From: Geothrix edaphica
GTDB lineage: Bacteria; Acidobacteriota; Holophagae; Holophagales; Holophagaceae
Assembly: GCF_030268045.1 (NCBI RefSeq)
Contig: NZ_BSDC01000002.1
Span: forward strand, 596,717-660,716
Direction: 5' to 3'
DNA length: 64,000 nt
The notes beneath the pieces were generated by a model. It saw only the letters and a list, made by a program, of their open reading frames with translations. It had not been told where the DNA came from and made no database searches. A program made the position numbers and the translations under genes. Shown here piece after piece: positions 35,054-43,907 of the stretch; within the stretch, counting starts at the first letter, position 1, and the number at the start of each line of letters is the position of its first letter.

Positions 35054-37933
35054 TCACTCCTCCTTCGGCGCCTCCACCACCACCTTGGTCTTGAGCGTCT
35101 GCCCGGCGGCCTCGAGGGTGAGGCTGTACTCGCCGGGCAGGACGAAGGGGCGGCGGCCCGCCGGCAGGCCGGGCCGGGCGGCCGGGTCCACCTGGAGGTC
35201 CCAGTCCACGCGGCCCAGGCCGGCGCCGGCCTGCAAGGTCCAGGTGCGCTGCACGGCGTCCTTCGCGTCCCGCAGGGTCAGGGTGGCGGCGCCGGCCCGG
35301 GCCAGGTGGAACCAGATGATGCAGGGCTCGGGCTCCCGGGTGCCGAACCAGCCGGGGCGGTCCTGCTTCCACCAGGCCTGGCCCTTCACCTTCGCGGGCT
35401 CGAACAGGTGGGCGGCCTGGGCGCGGACCTCCGGCGTGAGCTGCTCCAGGGCCCCGATGGGCGCCACGAAGGCGCTGCGGCCGTGGGTGCCCACCACCAG
35501 GTCCTTGGCCTTGGGCTGGATGGCCAGGTCGTGGACGGGCACATGGGGCAGGTCGCGACCCAGCACCTCCCAGCGCTGGCCGCCATCCAGGGAGGCGAAG
35601 ACGCCGAAGTCCGAGCCCAGGAACAGCAGCTTCGGGTTGGCCGGATCCTCGCGGATGACGTTGATGTTTTCCGCGGGCAGGTTGCCCTTGATGGAGCTCC
35701 ACGTCGCGCCGTAGTCCGTGGTCCGGAAGACGAGCGCCTCTCCGGTGTCCTGGCGGTAGGCGCTGAAGGTGGCATAGGCGGTGCCCTCATCGTGGGCGCT
35801 GGCCTCCACCCGCGTCACCCAGCGGTCCCTGGGCAGGCCCTTGTCCGCGGGCTTCCAGCTGAAGCCGCCGTCCCGGCTCACGTGCACCCGGCCGTCGTCC
35901 GTGCCGGCATAGAGCAGGCCGAAGTGTCTGGGGCTCTCCGCCAGGGTGGTGAGCGTCCCGAAGGGCACGTTCCCGGCCTTCGGATGGCTGGTGAGGTCCC
36001 CGCTGATGGCGGTCCAGGTGGCGCCCCGGTCCAGGCTGCGCAGCACCTTCTGACCGCCCGTGTAGAGGATGTCCGGGCTGTGGGGCGACATCAGGATGGG
36101 TGTCATCCAGTTGAAGCGGTGGGGCGTCTCCTTCAGCTGGTGGATGGGCCGGATGGCGGTGAGGCCCGACTTCTCCAGGCGGCTCATGTGGCCGAACTGG
36201 CTTTCGGTGTAGATCGTGGTGTTGTCCCGGGGATCCACCTGCACGAAGCCGCCGTCGCCGCCGTAGATGGCGCGCCAGGCGTCCGTCTGCTGGTTCGGCT
36301 TCAGGGGCGTGGCGGGCCCCGCCATCACGCCGTTGTCCTGGAGGCCGCCGTAGATCTTGTAGGGCTCGGCCCGGTCGGTGGTGATGGCGTAGAACTGGCC
36401 CACGGGCAGGTTCTTCACGTTGCGCCAGGTGCCGCCGCCGTCCGTGGAGACGTTCAGTCCGCCGTCGTTGCCCAGCACCAGGCGGCGGCCGTCCCGCGGG
36501 TCGATCCACAGGGCGTGGTGGTCGGGGTGCATCACGCTCCAGTCGTCGCCGTTGATCCCCTTGAAGGTGCGACCCCCGTCCTCGCTCTGGAGGGCGGGCA
36601 TGCCCAGCAGGTAGACCTTGCGGTCATTGGTGGGATCCACCCGCACCTGGCCGAAGTAGTAGCCGTAGGTGTAGGTGAACTCGTCCAGGCGGCCCGGGTG
36701 GGTCCGGGTCCAGGTGGCCCCGCCGTCCCCGGTGGCGTAGAGCTCCGCTCCGATGATGTCCGTGTCGAAGAGGGCCTGGTCCGCGTCACCCAGCCAGTCC
36801 AGCAGGTCCTTCACCTTCACCTTGCCCGCCTTCAGGTCCGCCTGGAGGCCCTCGGCCGTCAGGTCCTTGGGGTAGCCGTTCTCCTTGAGGAAGGCCTTCA
36901 GGCGCTTCGGCTCCACCTTGGCCAGGGCCGCCTCGTCCAGGCCCCGGAGGCGCTTGGCCGTGAGGCGCTCCGGGTCCTCGAAGGGGTCCTGCTCCGTCGC
37001 GGGCCGCGGGGTCTGGTTGTCCACGAAGGCATAGAGCTTCTTCGGATCCTGCCGGCTCTGGGCCAGGCCCATGCGGCCCAGGCCCTCGCCCGAGGGCAGG
37101 CCGCCCTCGAGGCGCGCCCAGGTCTTCCCGCCGTCCGTGGTCTTGAACAGGCCCGAGCCCGGGCCGCTCTCCAGGAAGTCCCAGGGCTTGCGGTCCTTCT
37201 CCCAGAGGGTGGCGTAGAGCGTGTCGGGATCGGCGGCATCCATGAGCAGGTCCGTGGCGCCGGTGCGGGCGGGAGCCTTCAGCACCTGGGTCCAGGTCCT
37301 CCCGCCATCGGTGGTCTTGAAGATGCCCCGCTCGCCGCCTTCGGTGTAGAGCGGCCCCTGGGCCGCCACGTAGGCCACGTCGGGGTTCGCCGGGTGGGGC
37401 GCGATGCGGGCGATGCGGTGGCTGTCCGCCAGGCCGGCCGCCTGCCAGGTCCTGCCGCCATCCAGCGAGCGGAACACGCCCGCTCCGGCGTACGAGCTGC
37501 GGCTGGCGTTGGCCTCGCCGGTGCCCAGCCAGATCACCTTGGGCACGCCCGGCGCCCCCCACACCACGGCCACATCGCCCAGGGCGATGGCGGCGCCCTT
37601 GTCGAAGAGCGGCGTCCAGGTGGCGCCTTCGGTGTCCGTCCACCACAGGCCGCCGGTGGCGAAGGCCGCGAGCCAGTGCTGGGGCGCCCGATCGTCCACC
37701 GCCAGGGCCACCACCCGGCCGCCCTGGCCCATGGGGCCCACGTTGCGGAGGGGGATGGCCGCGAAGGGCGTGGCCGCTTCCATGGCCGTGCGCTGCTCGA
37801 AGGCGCCCAGGCGCGCCGCGGGCGCCGGCGTGGCCACCTTCGGGTGGAAGGCGGCGGCGGCCTGGGTCTTCGTGAGGGGCGCCTCCCCGGCCACGAGCAG
37901 GAGGGGCAGCAGGGCCAGGCCGACAGGTCGCAT
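35054..37933 (-). CDS. Secreted BNR/sortilin-type beta-propeller protein
   Basis: A 959-residue secreted protein with a leader (MRPVGLALLPLLLVAGEAP). It contains many Asp-box (BNR) repeats of the S/T-x-D-x-G-x-T-W form, for example RSLDGGRTW, KTTDGGRTW, YATGDGGATW, LRSLDRGATW and VSRDGGFSW, which build one or two propellers as in VPS10/sortilin and glycosidase-like exo-proteins. A 130-residue helical insert lies between propeller parts. A C-terminal Ig-like domain (about 870-959) follows. Annotated relatives are called 'glycosyl hydrolase', but catalytic residues are not evident. It converges on rseP with no gap. Confidence 0.85.
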   Translation of the reverse strand: MRPVGLALLPLLLVAGEAPLTKTQAAAAFHPKVATPAPAARLGAFEQRTAMEAATPFAAIPLRNVGPMGQGGRVVALAVDDRAPQHWLAAFATGGLWWTDTEGATWTPLFDKGAAIALGDVAVVWGAPGVPKVIWLGTGEANASRSSYAGAGVFRSLDGGRTWQAAGLADSHRIARIAPHPANPDVAYVAAQGPLYTEGGERGIFKTTDGGRTWTQVLKAPARTGATDLLMDAADPDTLYATLWEKDRKPWDFLESGPGSGLFKTTDGGKTWARLEGGLPSGEGLGRMGLAQSRQDPKKLYAFVDNQTPRPATEQDPFEDPERLTAKRLRGLDEAALAKVEPKRLKAFLKENGYPKDLTAEGLQADLKAGKVKVKDLLDWLGDADQALFDTDIIGAELYATGDGGATWTRTHPGRLDEFTYTYGYYFGQVRVDPTNDRKVYLLGMPALQSEDGGRTFKGINGDDWSVMHPDHHALWIDPRDGRRLVLGNDGGLNVSTDGGGTWRNVKNLPVGQFYAITTDRAEPYKIYGGLQDNGVMAGPATPLKPNQQTDAWRAIYGGDGGFVQVDPRDNTTIYTESQFGHMSRLEKSGLTAIRPIHQLKETPHRFNWMTPILMSPHSPDILYTGGQKVLRSLDRGATWTAISGDLTSHPKAGNVPFGTLTTLAESPRHFGLLYAGTDDGRVHVSRDGGFSWKPADKGLPRDRWVTRVEASAHDEGTAYATFSAYRQDTGEALVFRTTDYGATWSSIKGNLPAENINVIREDPANPKLLFLGSDFGVFASLDGGQRWEVLGRDLPHVPVHDLAIQPKAKDLVVGTHGRSAFVAPIGALEQLTPEVRAQAAHLFEPAKVKGQAWWKQDRPGWFGTREPEPCIIWFHLARAGAATLTLRDAKDAVQRTWTLQAGAGLGRVDWDLQVDPAARPGLPAGRRPFVLPGEYSLTLEAAGQTLKTKVVVEAPKEE

Positions 37934-37979
37934 AGAAGCCTCGTGAGTTGAGGCCAGCATAGCCGGATCCCGCCCTTAT

Positions 37980-39374
37980 CTAGTGGGGTGCCTCCGCGGG
38001 CACTCCGGCCCCGGCCCGGGGGAGCAGGATGCGGAAGGTGGTCCCCCGGCCGGGGGCCGTGTCCAGCTGCAGGGTCCCCCGGTGCTGGCGGACGATGCCG
38101 TGGACCATGGCCAGCCCCAGCCCGGTGCCGCGGCCCGAGGGCTTGGTGGTGAAGAAGGGCTCGAAGATCTGGGCGGCCACCTCGGGGGCCATGCCGCTCC
38201 CGGTGTCCGACACCTGGATTCCCACGTACTGGCCGGGCTCCGCGTCGATCCAGGCCCCGCAGTCCCGATCGCGGAGGGTCCAGTTGGCCGTTTCCAGGGT
38301 GATCCGGCCGGAACCCGGGATCGCGTCCCGGGCATTGACCACCAGGTTCGTCAGCACCTGCTCCAGCTGGGTGGGGTCCACCCAGGCCGTCCACAGGCCC
38401 CCGCCGGGGCTCCAGACGAGCTCGATGGACCCGCCCGCCAACCGCCCCAGGACCGGCAGGAGGTCCGCCACGGTCTGGTTGAGGTCCACCGCCTTCGGCA
38501 CCATCGGCTGGCGGCGGGCGAAGCCCAGCATGCGGGAGGTGAGATCCGCCGAGTGCCGGGCGGCCTTGACGATCTCCTCCAGGTATTTCCGCTCGGGGCG
38601 GCCCTCCGCCAGCTGGAAGAGCGCCAGATCCGCGTTCGAGAGGATCACGCTCAGCATGTTGTTGTAGTCGTGGGCCACCCCGCCGGCGAAGCGGCCCAGG
38701 GACTCCAGCTTCTGCGCCTCATAGAGCTGGGCCTGGAGCTTCGCCCGCTCCCGCGAGTGGCTGTCCTGCTCCGTGATGTCCCGCGCGATGCCCAGCACGC
38801 CGACGAACCTGCCGGACTGGTCCAGCATGGGGGTCTTCAGGGTCTCGAGGAGGATGCGGGCGCCGCCATCCGCCAGGGTGATCCACTCCTCGTTCACCCG
38901 GGGGCCCCCGGCGGCCGTGGCCTCGCGGTCCTTCTGGCGGAAGAAGTCCGCCTCGCCCCTCGGCAGGAAGTCGTAGTCGGTCCGGCCCAGGATCTCCAGC
39001 TCCGGCGCGCCGAAGAAGCGCTCGAAGGCCGGGTTGCAGGCCAGGTAGACGCCCTCGGGATCCTTCAGCCACACCATGTCGGGGATGGCGTGGAGCAGGG
39101 TCCGCAGCTGGGCCTCGCGGCTGGCCACGCCGGCCACGAGGCGCTTCACCATGACGAACAGCAGGGTGGCGGTGACGGCCACGAAGGCCCAGCCCTTGAG
39201 GATGCTCAGGGTGGTCATCCAGGCGGGGTCCGGCGCCAGGGCCTGGACCAGGCGGTCGGAGAGCAGGATCCACAGCGCAGAGAGGAGCGCGTACCCCAGG
39301 GCGACCTTCGCGGCACCGGCGGTGGCGGCTTTCGGGGGCGGCGCTGGCTTCGGGCTGGGGTCGGGCATGGACAT
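37980..39374 (-). CDS. PAS-domain sensor histidine kinase
   Basis: A 464-residue kinase with two N-terminal helices (ALGYALLSALWILLSDRLV and GWAFVAVTATLLFVMVKRL) joined by a very short loop, a PAS domain (about 85-205, with PDMVWLKDPEGVYLACNPAF), HisKA with His235 in GGVAHDYNNMLSVI, and HATPase boxes NLVVNARDAIPG, VSDTGSGMAPEV and GTGLGLAMVHGIV. The HDYNN box is the type often found in hybrid kinases, but no receiver is attached or adjacent. It stands between the BNR protein and the divergent peroxidase gene. Confidence 0.92.
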   Translation of the reverse strand: MSMPDPSPKPAPPPKAATAGAAKVALGYALLSALWILLSDRLVQALAPDPAWMTTLSILKGWAFVAVTATLLFVMVKRLVAGVASREAQLRTLLHAIPDMVWLKDPEGVYLACNPAFERFFGAPELEILGRTDYDFLPRGEADFFRQKDREATAAGGPRVNEEWITLADGGARILLETLKTPMLDQSGRFVGVLGIARDITEQDSHSRERAKLQAQLYEAQKLESLGRFAGGVAHDYNNMLSVILSNADLALFQLAEGRPERKYLEEIVKAARHSADLTSRMLGFARRQPMVPKAVDLNQTVADLLPVLGRLAGGSIELVWSPGGGLWTAWVDPTQLEQVLTNLVVNARDAIPGSGRITLETANWTLRDRDCGAWIDAEPGQYVGIQVSDTGSGMAPEVAAQIFEPFFTTKPSGRGTGLGLAMVHGIVRQHRGTLQLDTAPGRGTTFRILLPRAGAGVPAEAPH

Positions 39375-39497
39375 GTCCGGTTGCTCAAGAGGCTAGCGCA
39401 AATCCCGCCCAAGACCGCATACCCTCGCTCGTTTTTCTACCGGTCTGGCACGATCGCGCCCGGGTGGGCATCCAAGGCAGCGTCCCCCTGGAGCCCC

Positions 39498-40046
39498 ATG
39501 CGCCTCGCCTCGATCCTTGTCCCGACCTTGGCCCTGTTCACCGGCCTCTCCCTCCCCGCCACCGAAAGGAAGGTCCCCATGTCCCTGCACGAGATCACCC
39601 TCCACACGCTGGCCGGCAAGCCCCAGTCCCTGGGCGTCTACAAGGGCAAGGTGGTGCTGGCCGTGAACGTGGCCAGCGAGTGCGGCTTCACGCCCCAGTA
39701 CGCGGGGCTGCAGAAGCTCTACACCGAGTACAAGGACCGCGGCCTGGTGATCCTCGGCTTCCCCTGCAACCAGTTCGGCGCCCAGGAGCCCGGCTCCGCC
39801 GCCCAGATCGAGTCGTTCTGCCAGGCGAACTACGGCGTGACCTTCCCCCTCTTCGAGAAGCTGGATGTGAAGGGCGCGAAGCAGGCGACCGTCTACCAGT
39901 TCCTCACCGCCAAGCACGGCGAGCCCGCCTGGAACTTCCACAAGTACCTCGTGGGCAAGGACGGGCAGGTGATCGCCGCCTTCCCCAGCAAGGTGGCCCC
40001 CGACAGCGCCGAGCTGAAGGCCGCCCTCGAAGCGGCGCTGAAGTAG
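39498..40046 (+). CDS. Secreted glutathione-peroxidase family protein (thiol peroxidase type)
   Basis: A 182-residue protein. A leader (MRLASILVPTLALFTGLSL) precedes the GPx fold. Cys62 in NVASECGFTPQY is the peroxidatic residue (Cys, not selenocysteine). FPCNQFGAQEPG and WNFHKYLVGKDG supply Gln and Trp of the catalytic site. Non-seleno GPx enzymes generally use thioredoxin. Export to the periplasm is inferred from the leader, though a start at an internal ATG (39579) would give a cytoplasmic form. It converges on the MarC gene without a gap. Confidence 0.9.
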   Translation: MRLASILVPTLALFTGLSLPATERKVPMSLHEITLHTLAGKPQSLGVYKGKVVLAVNVASECGFTPQYAGLQKLYTEYKDRGLVILGFPCNQFGAQEPGSAAQIESFCQANYGVTFPLFEKLDVKGAKQATVYQFLTAKHGEPAWNFHKYLVGKDGQVIAAFPSKVAPDSAELKAALEAALK

Positions 40047-40733
40047 CTACTTCGTCGCGACGATGGCCGCCGGCGGCGTCTCGCGCATCTCGACGTAGAG
40101 GGCCTTCACGCCGTTGATGAGGAACTGCATGGCCACGGCCGCGAGGATGAGGCCCATGAGCTTGTTCACCACCTTGGTGCCGATGGCGCCCAGGCGGGCG
40201 AACACCACCGGGGCCTTGCGCAGGAACAGGTAGACGATCCAGGTGTTCAGGAGGATGGCGAGGAGCACCACGCCGTACTCCAGCCAGCTGATCCCCGCGA
40301 TCATGCCCATCACCGTGGAGAGCGTGCCCGGGCCCGCCACCAGCGGGATGCCGAAGGGGATGATGGCGAAGTCCTCGGGCAGCTTGCGGCTGGCCTCGGC
40401 CTTCTCGTCCTCGGTGCTGCGCTCGCGGGGGTCCTCGCCGTAGAGCATGGCGATGGCCCGGTAGAGCACCAGCACGCCCCCCACGAAGCGCATGGCCAGG
40501 GCCGTGAAGCCGAAGAGGCTGAACATGAACTGGCCCACCAGGGCGAAGGCCAGCATGGCGGCGCCCGCCGTGAGCGCCGCCTTCTTCGCGCTGCGGCGCA
40601 GGGCCGGCGCCTCCATCCCCGCGGTGGCGCTGGCGAAGATCGCCGCCGCGCTGATGGGGTTCAGCACCGAGAACAGCGACGTCGCCACACCGAGGGCAAA
40701 CGACAGGGTGGGCAGGGGGCCGAGGGTGGGCAT
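40047..40733 (-). CDS. MarC-family integral membrane protein
   Basis: A 228-residue, six-helix membrane protein of the MarC/YchE family. FSVLNPISAAAIFAS near the N-terminus and FAIIPFGIPLVAGPGTLSTVMGM in the middle are the two conserved proline-containing half-repeats. The function is not established; the old link to antibiotic resistance in E. coli was withdrawn. It converges on the peroxidase gene and diverges from the hexapeptide acyltransferase. Confidence 0.9.
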   Translation of the reverse strand: MPTLGPLPTLSFALGVATSLFSVLNPISAAAIFASATAGMEAPALRRSAKKAALTAGAAMLAFALVGQFMFSLFGFTALAMRFVGGVLVLYRAIAMLYGEDPRERSTEDEKAEASRKLPEDFAIIPFGIPLVAGPGTLSTVMGMIAGISWLEYGVVLLAILLNTWIVYLFLRKAPVVFARLGAIGTKVVNKLMGLILAAVAMQFLINGVKALYVEMRETPPAAIVATK

Positions 40734-40764
40734 GCGGGAAGTCTACAGCCTGTACACTCCCCCC

Positions 40765-41379
40765 ATGCGCGACCTCGATGCCCTGAGAGAGCAGCACCAG
40801 CGCCGCCTGGCCTGGATGCCCTGGCTCTACTTCGCCCTCAAGCCGCGTCACCGCGCTTGGGCCGAGGCCTGGCAGGCGGAGGTGCAGGCTCGCCTCGTGG
40901 CCCAGGAGACCGTGACGCTCGGGACGGGCTGCTTCATCGCGCCGGACGCGGCCATCTTCGGCGAGCCGGGCCGGGGCGTGGTGCTGGGCGACCGCTGTGC
41001 CATCGCCGCCCAGGCCTTCCTCCACGGGCCCCTCACCCTGGGCGATGACGTCAGCGTGAACGCCGGCGCCCGCCTCGACGGCGGGCGCAAGGGCCTCACC
41101 ATCGGCGACGGCACCCGCATCGCCAGCGGTGCGGCCCTCTACGCCTTCGACCACGGCCTGAAACCGGACCGCGCCATCAAGGACCAGCCCGTGCGCTCCC
41201 GGGGCATTCGCATCGGGCGCGATGTATGGATCGGCGCCAATGCCGGCATCACGGACGGCCTCACCGTCGGCGACCACGCCGTGGTGGCCATGGGCGCCGT
41301 GGTGACGAAGGATGTGCCCGACTGGGCCATCGTCGCGGGGGTGCCGGCCGTGGTGGTGGGGGACCGGCGGGACCGCTGA
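40765..41379 (+). CDS. Left-handed beta-helix (hexapeptide) acyltransferase
   Basis: A 204-residue acyltransferase. After an N-terminal helical part (1-50), hexapeptide repeats run from VTLGTGCFIAPDAAIFG to the end, with a loop holding the likely catalytic His in LYAFDHGLKPDRAI and the closing segment IRIGRDVWIGANAGITDGLTVGDHAVVAMGAVVTKDV typical of maltose/galactoside O-acetyltransferases. The donor is probably acetyl-CoA and the acceptor a sugar or surface glycan; not determined. It is a single gene, divergent from marC. Confidence 0.87.
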   Translation: MRDLDALREQHQRRLAWMPWLYFALKPRHRAWAEAWQAEVQARLVAQETVTLGTGCFIAPDAAIFGEPGRGVVLGDRCAIAAQAFLHGPLTLGDDVSVNAGARLDGGRKGLTIGDGTRIASGAALYAFDHGLKPDRAIKDQPVRSRGIRIGRDVWIGANAGITDGLTVGDHAVVAMGAVVTKDVPDWAIVAGVPAVVVGDRRDR

Positions 41380-41545
41380 CCACGTCGTCGCCTGCCACGC
41401 CGGTGGCCTCCAATGTTGCATTTCGCGCGGCGCTCCCAGTCCCTTCCACAGCCAACCGCCCTGATGACTTCACCTCCGGATCTGGCACAGCTCGTGAGAT
41501 GGCCTCCATGCGGGGTGACTCACCCCGCTCCCGCAAGGAGGTCCC

Positions 41546-41854
41546 ATGCGCCGTCTGGCCCTGCTCGCCCTCGCGACCCTCGCCGCCTTCCCCCTCTCCG
41601 CCCACAGCCCCTGGCACCGTCGCCCCCGCTGGGTGGTGGTCGAACGGGACGCCTGCCGCGATACCTACCGCCGCTGGGACGGCGACCGCTGGGAGCGCCG
41701 CGACCGTGACGACGGCTGCTACCCCGGCGCTTACTCCGGCTACGTCCGGTCCTACCGTGACGACGACTGCGGCGAGGGCCGCGTGGTCCTCCGGCCGCTG
41801 CCCCGCCCCCTGGCCCCGCCCTTTCAGGCCCGCGTGGAGCTTTGGCTCCGCTGA
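41546..41854 (+). CDS. Small secreted Arg/Asp-rich protein, 102 aa
   Basis: A leader (MRRLALLALATLAAFPLSA) precedes an 80-residue mature part rich in Arg, Asp, Tyr and Trp, with three Cys residues (RDACRDTY, DDGCYPG, DDDCGEG). AAGGAGG lies 5 bases before the ATG, which supports translation. No family is recognised; the charge pattern suggests a surface-binding or structural role. It is the last intact host gene before the island boundary. Confidence 0.65.
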   Translation: MRRLALLALATLAAFPLSAHSPWHRRPRWVVVERDACRDTYRRWDGDRWERRDRDDGCYPGAYSGYVRSYRDDDCGEGRVVLRPLPRPLAPPFQARVELWLR

Positions 41855-41931
41855 CCTCCGGCTGATTGGACAGCCGCCGTCCGATCCTCTGCGGCAAGCT
41901 GGAGGGGCTTCAGCCAATCTCATTCAGACTT

Positions 41932-41977
41932 TTTTCGCCTTTACCCTTGACTTGAACGAAAAAAAGACGAATATCGT
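41932..41977 (+). promoter_or_regulatory. Promoter-like segment of the truncated target gene (left copy)
   Basis: TTTTCGCCTT (41932-41941) is followed by TTGACT (41947-41952) and an AT-rich -10 area (AATATC or TATCGT, about 41970-41977). The same arrangement, diverged, recurs at 56501-56545 before the intact gene. Function as a promoter is inferred. Confidence 0.4.
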
Positions 41978-42001
41978 ATGAACGGGACAGATGGAGCCCC
42001 C

Positions 42002-42085
42002 ATGCGGACCTCTTTTCGCAGTTTCGGCTACAAGTTCAGCGGCTACTTCATGGGATACGGTGCTGCATCAAATGGTTGGGGTTAA
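42002..42085 (+). pseudogene. Truncated 5' end of the gene found intact at 56592
   Basis: ATG at 42002 has GGAG upstream and host-like codons encode MRTSFRSFGYKFSGYFMGYG, then the frame changes to AT-rich sequence and stops after 27 residues. The first part matches the start of the 63-residue protein at 56592 (RKAFGYKFSGYFMEYG). The break follows the 13-bp sequence GGCTACTTCATGG (42041-42053), which is identical to 56622-56634. This is best explained as the left remnant of a gene split by integration of the 14.6-kb island. Confidence 0.75.
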
Positions 42086-42285
42086 CAAACCTTTGCCAGA
42101 TTTGGTTCCACGGATTAAGTCCCTCCTTAGAGGATTTCCTACTGTCAAGCGATACCGAACTGGCCCATTCCTCCGGTATCGCGCCAGGTAATGCGCCTGG
42201 CACGCTCCCGGATCGCGGGCTGTCCGTGCAGGCCCTCGACCCACTCCAACGCCAAAGACTGTACGAAACAAGCGGGTCACTTGCG

Positions 42286-42329
42286 CCCGGCCATGAGCCC
42301 CCGTGCCCACGGGGGGGCTCATGGCCGGG
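42286..42329. repeat. Perfect 17-bp hairpin
   Basis: CCCGGCCATGAGCCCCC (42286-42302) pairs exactly with 42313-42329 around a 10-base loop. There is no T-run on either side. It could be a second, Rho-type transcription barrier at the end of the toxin operon or a structured end of the element. Confidence 0.6.
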
Positions 42330-42352
42330 ACACACGGCAGGGAAGGAACAAC

Positions 42353-42378
42353 AGAAAAGGGCCGCCAGGCCCTTTTCT
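42353..42378. terminator. Bidirectional intrinsic terminator of the toxin operon
   Basis: An 11-bp perfect stem AGAAAAGGGCC/GGCCCTTTTCT with the 4-base loop GCCA lies 62 bp beyond the stop of the last leftward gene. Each strand ends in TTTTCT, so it can terminate both directions. Confidence 0.85.
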
Positions 42379-42440
42379 TGAACTGCCGCACTGTGGGGAG
42401 GTCTTCTCTCAAACACCAGCAGATAGCGCCGAAAATTAGA

Positions 42441-43340
42441 TTAGGGTTTCTCTCGCAGCAATTTCTCCACGCGCTTTAATACTTCGAGAAGGTAGTCAGC
42501 ATTGCTCAGGCCCTTGGGCTTACCGATATCCCGCCTTAGTGGCGATGAAGGGTCATTGAGTCCCCAATAGATCGTCATCCAATGCAGCCTGTTCACTTCT
42601 CCATCAACCGTTGGCCAATGATCCAAAAGGTCTGGCTCATCTTGAATATTTTTCAAAAGGTGGTCTCGTTCTACAGGGGTTAAGACCTTAATCAATCTTT
42701 GAGTGGCTTCTGCCATGGTGGTCGGAACATCCCTGGCTACGACAAACTTTGACGCATTGATGCTTTTCCCAACTTTGCTCAATTCCACTGATGAAGCTTT
42801 GAAATTGCCGCCCACTAGTCCAAGTAGATTTTGAACCAGATCAATTCTTGACCTCCCCTTCAAATGATTAAGCGTGATTAGTCGGATAATAACGACTCGA
42901 CTTTGATCATCACATGCAACATAGATGTGGTCGGAAACACGGTTTGACAAATCTCCTCTACCAACACTGTAGACAACGAACCCATCGAACTTTTCTTTAC
43001 CTACAGAGACACGGCTCCACTTTGGGAACTTCATCCAATCGTGGATACCCTTCGCTTCCACAAAGGATTCCATTCCTATCCATTGAAACGCGAACTCGCA
43101 ATCAACGCCTAAGATATGAGCCCTATTGAGCCACCCACCTTCGGGCGATGCGATAGTTCCCAACTCTGGTTTGTGATAGCTGCTGAACCATTTTTCGGAA
43201 CCGTAAGATGCCTTTCCATCCACAGAGACAATCCGGCGCGTTGGTGATGAGTGGGCCTCATTCTTTGGATAGTCCTGAGCCGCAGAATACAGAGACCCAC
43301 AAAGGATCAAGTTAGCCAAAGGGTTGATAAGTCTCACCAT
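42441..43340 (-). CDS. Putative immunity-side protein of the orphan toxin tip, 299 aa
   Basis: The protein starts with a possible leader (MVRLINPLANLILCGSLYSA). The N-terminal two thirds are unrecognised. The C-terminal part (VPTTMAEATQRLIKVLTPVE to ADYLLEVLKRVEKLL, with WGLND) faintly resembles DUF6794-type domains found beside contact-dependent toxins. AAGGAG is 8 bases before the ATG, and the start overlaps the toxin-tip stop by 7 bp (ATGGTGA), so the pair is translationally coupled, as toxin-immunity pairs usually are. The immunity role is inferred from position; export would imply a periplasmic target. Confidence 0.6.
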   Translation of the reverse strand: MVRLINPLANLILCGSLYSAAQDYPKNEAHSSPTRRIVSVDGKASYGSEKWFSSYHKPELGTIASPEGGWLNRAHILGVDCEFAFQWIGMESFVEAKGIHDWMKFPKWSRVSVGKEKFDGFVVYSVGRGDLSNRVSDHIYVACDDQSRVVIIRLITLNHLKGRSRIDLVQNLLGLVGGNFKASSVELSKVGKSINASKFVVARDVPTTMAEATQRLIKVLTPVERDHLLKNIQDEPDLLDHWPTVDGEVNRLHWMTIYWGLNDPSSPLRRDIGKPKGLSNADYLLEVLKRVEKLLREKP

Positions 43341-43882
43341 GAGATCGACTCCTTGATGTAAGCGCTTCGCGGTGGCTCTGCCGATCTGATGGTGTATGGG
43401 TCTACACCGGGCCTCACCGTGAATTTAAAAGCGGACCCTCTCGTCGCATCCCAAACATATCCAGACCCGCGAGGCCCAGAAGCGCCTGGAGTAAATGTGG
43501 TTCGAAGGTCTCCAGTCGATGGAATATCAGACTTTGTTTTCATCGCATTACTGTTTGGATGGTTATGAATGGTGCCAACCCATGTGGCTCCCGCAGGTAC
43601 AGAGCCAACTGGGACGGTGGCTGATTTACCCGCGCCGTCGGTTGTCGCAGCGGTGAACCCGTACTGGGTTACACCACCAGCGGTTACGGAGTACGTCGCC
43701 ATCACATACTCTTGCCCCCCGACATTCGCACCATAGTTGTCTCTCATGTCGGCCAGGTGACGTATTCCGGCCTTCCCCATCGCATCCTCGGTCGCGTACA
43801 GGGTTCCGGGAACGGCCATATTCTGCGCTGCCACTGTGGTTGTTCCCCCTGCTGGGGCCGTAGTACCTGGCGCTGCTTGCAC
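43334..43882 (-). CDS. Orphan RHS-type C-terminal tip with a JAMM-like metalloprotease motif
   Basis: A 182-residue frame beginning with an Ala/Pro/Thr-rich linker, like the region that joins RHS cores to their toxins, and lacking a leader. The domain contains a Glu (GGQEYVMATY), then TWVGTIHNHPNSN (His-x-His-Pro) and SDIPSTGDL (Ser-x-x-Asp), matching the E...HxHP...SxxD metal-site order of JAB/JAMM (compare DUF4329-type) domains. The start is a GTG with poor initiation context, as expected for a displaced toxin module awaiting recombination. It follows the immunity-like gene at 43908 by 25 bp. Confidence 0.65.
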   Translation of the reverse strand: MQAAPGTTAPAGGTTTVAAQNMAVPGTLYATEDAMGKAGIRHLADMRDNYGANVGGQEYVMATYSVTAGGVTQYGFTAATTDGAGKSATVPVGSVPAGATWVGTIHNHPNSNAMKTKSDIPSTGDLRTTFTPGASGPRGSGYVWDATRGSAFKFTVRPGVDPYTIRSAEPPRSAYIKESISW

Positions 43883-43907
43883 TGCCTCAACTGTTTGCGC
43901 GGACTAT

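Larger units (their letters stand above)
42086..42440. other. Non-coding left end of the island
   Basis: No convincing gene is present in these 355 bases. They hold a 16-bp sequence repeated near the right end (42096-42111), a long perfect hairpin (42286-42329) and a terminator for the leftward toxin operon (42353-42378). Short open frames here have no ribosome site or plausible composition. Confidence 0.6.

Noticed and set aside
42002..42085. The 27-codon frame as a genuine small peptide gene
   Set aside because: It matches only the start of the gene at 56592 and ends in composition-shifted sequence at the proposed junction, so a remnant is more likely.
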